Shown: piece after piece, positions 63,078 through 64,000 of the stretch
Numbering within the stretch: the first letter of the stretch is position 1
How the letters are laid out: each line of letters starts with the position of its first letter
Assembly: GCF_030116705.1 (NCBI RefSeq)
Contig: NZ_JAOTIK010000001.1
Coordinates: forward strand, 3,925,001-3,989,000
Length of the DNA stretch: 64,000 bases
Reading direction: 5' to 3'
Source of the DNA: Streptomyces sp. ML-6
GTDB lineage: Bacteria > Actinomycetota > Actinomycetes > Streptomycetales > Streptomycetaceae
Program-made: the position numbers and the translations under genes
Notes under the pieces: generated by a model
The model's database searches: none
Told to the model about the DNA's origin: nothing
The model's input: the letters and a program-made list of their open reading frames with translations, nothing else

Positions 63078-64000
<923 letters not shown>

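Overview
The window is a stretch of Streptomyces chromosome close to oriC. GC content and third-codon-position GC are very high, GTG and TTG starts are frequent, and the gene order is typical of Streptomyces: rpsF-ssb-rpsR-rplI, then a MATE transporter and dnaB; ssgR-ssgA; thiC; cydAB-cydCD; a GAF sensor kinase; an ABC gene set; tRNA-Ser; serS. Five perfect 14-bp parS sites (GTTTCACGTGAAAC) and two intergenic clusters of DnaA boxes fit an origin-proximal location.

Layout. 0-8.2 kb: a PadR regulator cut by the window edge, then a cell-envelope block (bifunctional class A penicillin-binding protein, GT87-like membrane glycosyltransferase, alanine-racemase-like PLP protein, FemX-type ligase, small membrane protein). 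8.4-10.2 kb: rpsF-ssb-rpsR-rplI. 10.3-13.6 kb: two parS sites, MATE exporter, DnaA-box cluster, dnaB. 13.6-17.5 kb: the only clearly accessory segment, with an IS3-family element whose transposase is frameshifted, a 131-aa orphan gene and a two-part protein ending in a NADAR-like domain. 17.5-29 kb: mostly single genes, including DUF5701, an orphan 346-aa protein, a serine hydrolase, two GNATs, MarR, a membrane protein, a flavohaemoglobin-like protein, NUDIX, LysR and a transsulfuration PLP enzyme. 29-33 kb: cupin, DUF5326, ssgR-ssgA (sporulation-specific cell division) and YibE/F. 32.9-38 kb: TPP riboswitch and thiC, a back-to-back SnoaL-like/HxlR pair, a membrane protein and a metallophosphoesterase. 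38-49 kb: LacI regulator, HisC-like aminotransferase, a Rex operator and the cytochrome bd genes cydA, cydB and fused cydCD, then an orphan GAF histidine kinase. 49-57.6 kb: tandem repeats, HAD phosphatase, F420-type oxidoreductase, CcbP-like protein, a decayed ribbon-helix-helix gene, KptA, a second DnaA-box cluster, and a tightly overlapping M24 peptidase/hydrolase-SDR/MerR operon. 57.8-64 kb: four-gene ABC-2 transporter operon, an antirepressor-like protein, tRNA-Ser(GCT), a HAD phosphatase and the 3' end of serS.

The genes fall into themes: peptidoglycan synthesis and septation (PBP, FemX, SsgA/SsgR), replication and segregation (dnaB, ssb, DnaA boxes, parS), and redox adaptation (Rex-controlled cytochrome bd, GAF kinase, flavohaemoglobin). 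Most long open frames opposite real genes are shadows caused by GC bias and were left out.
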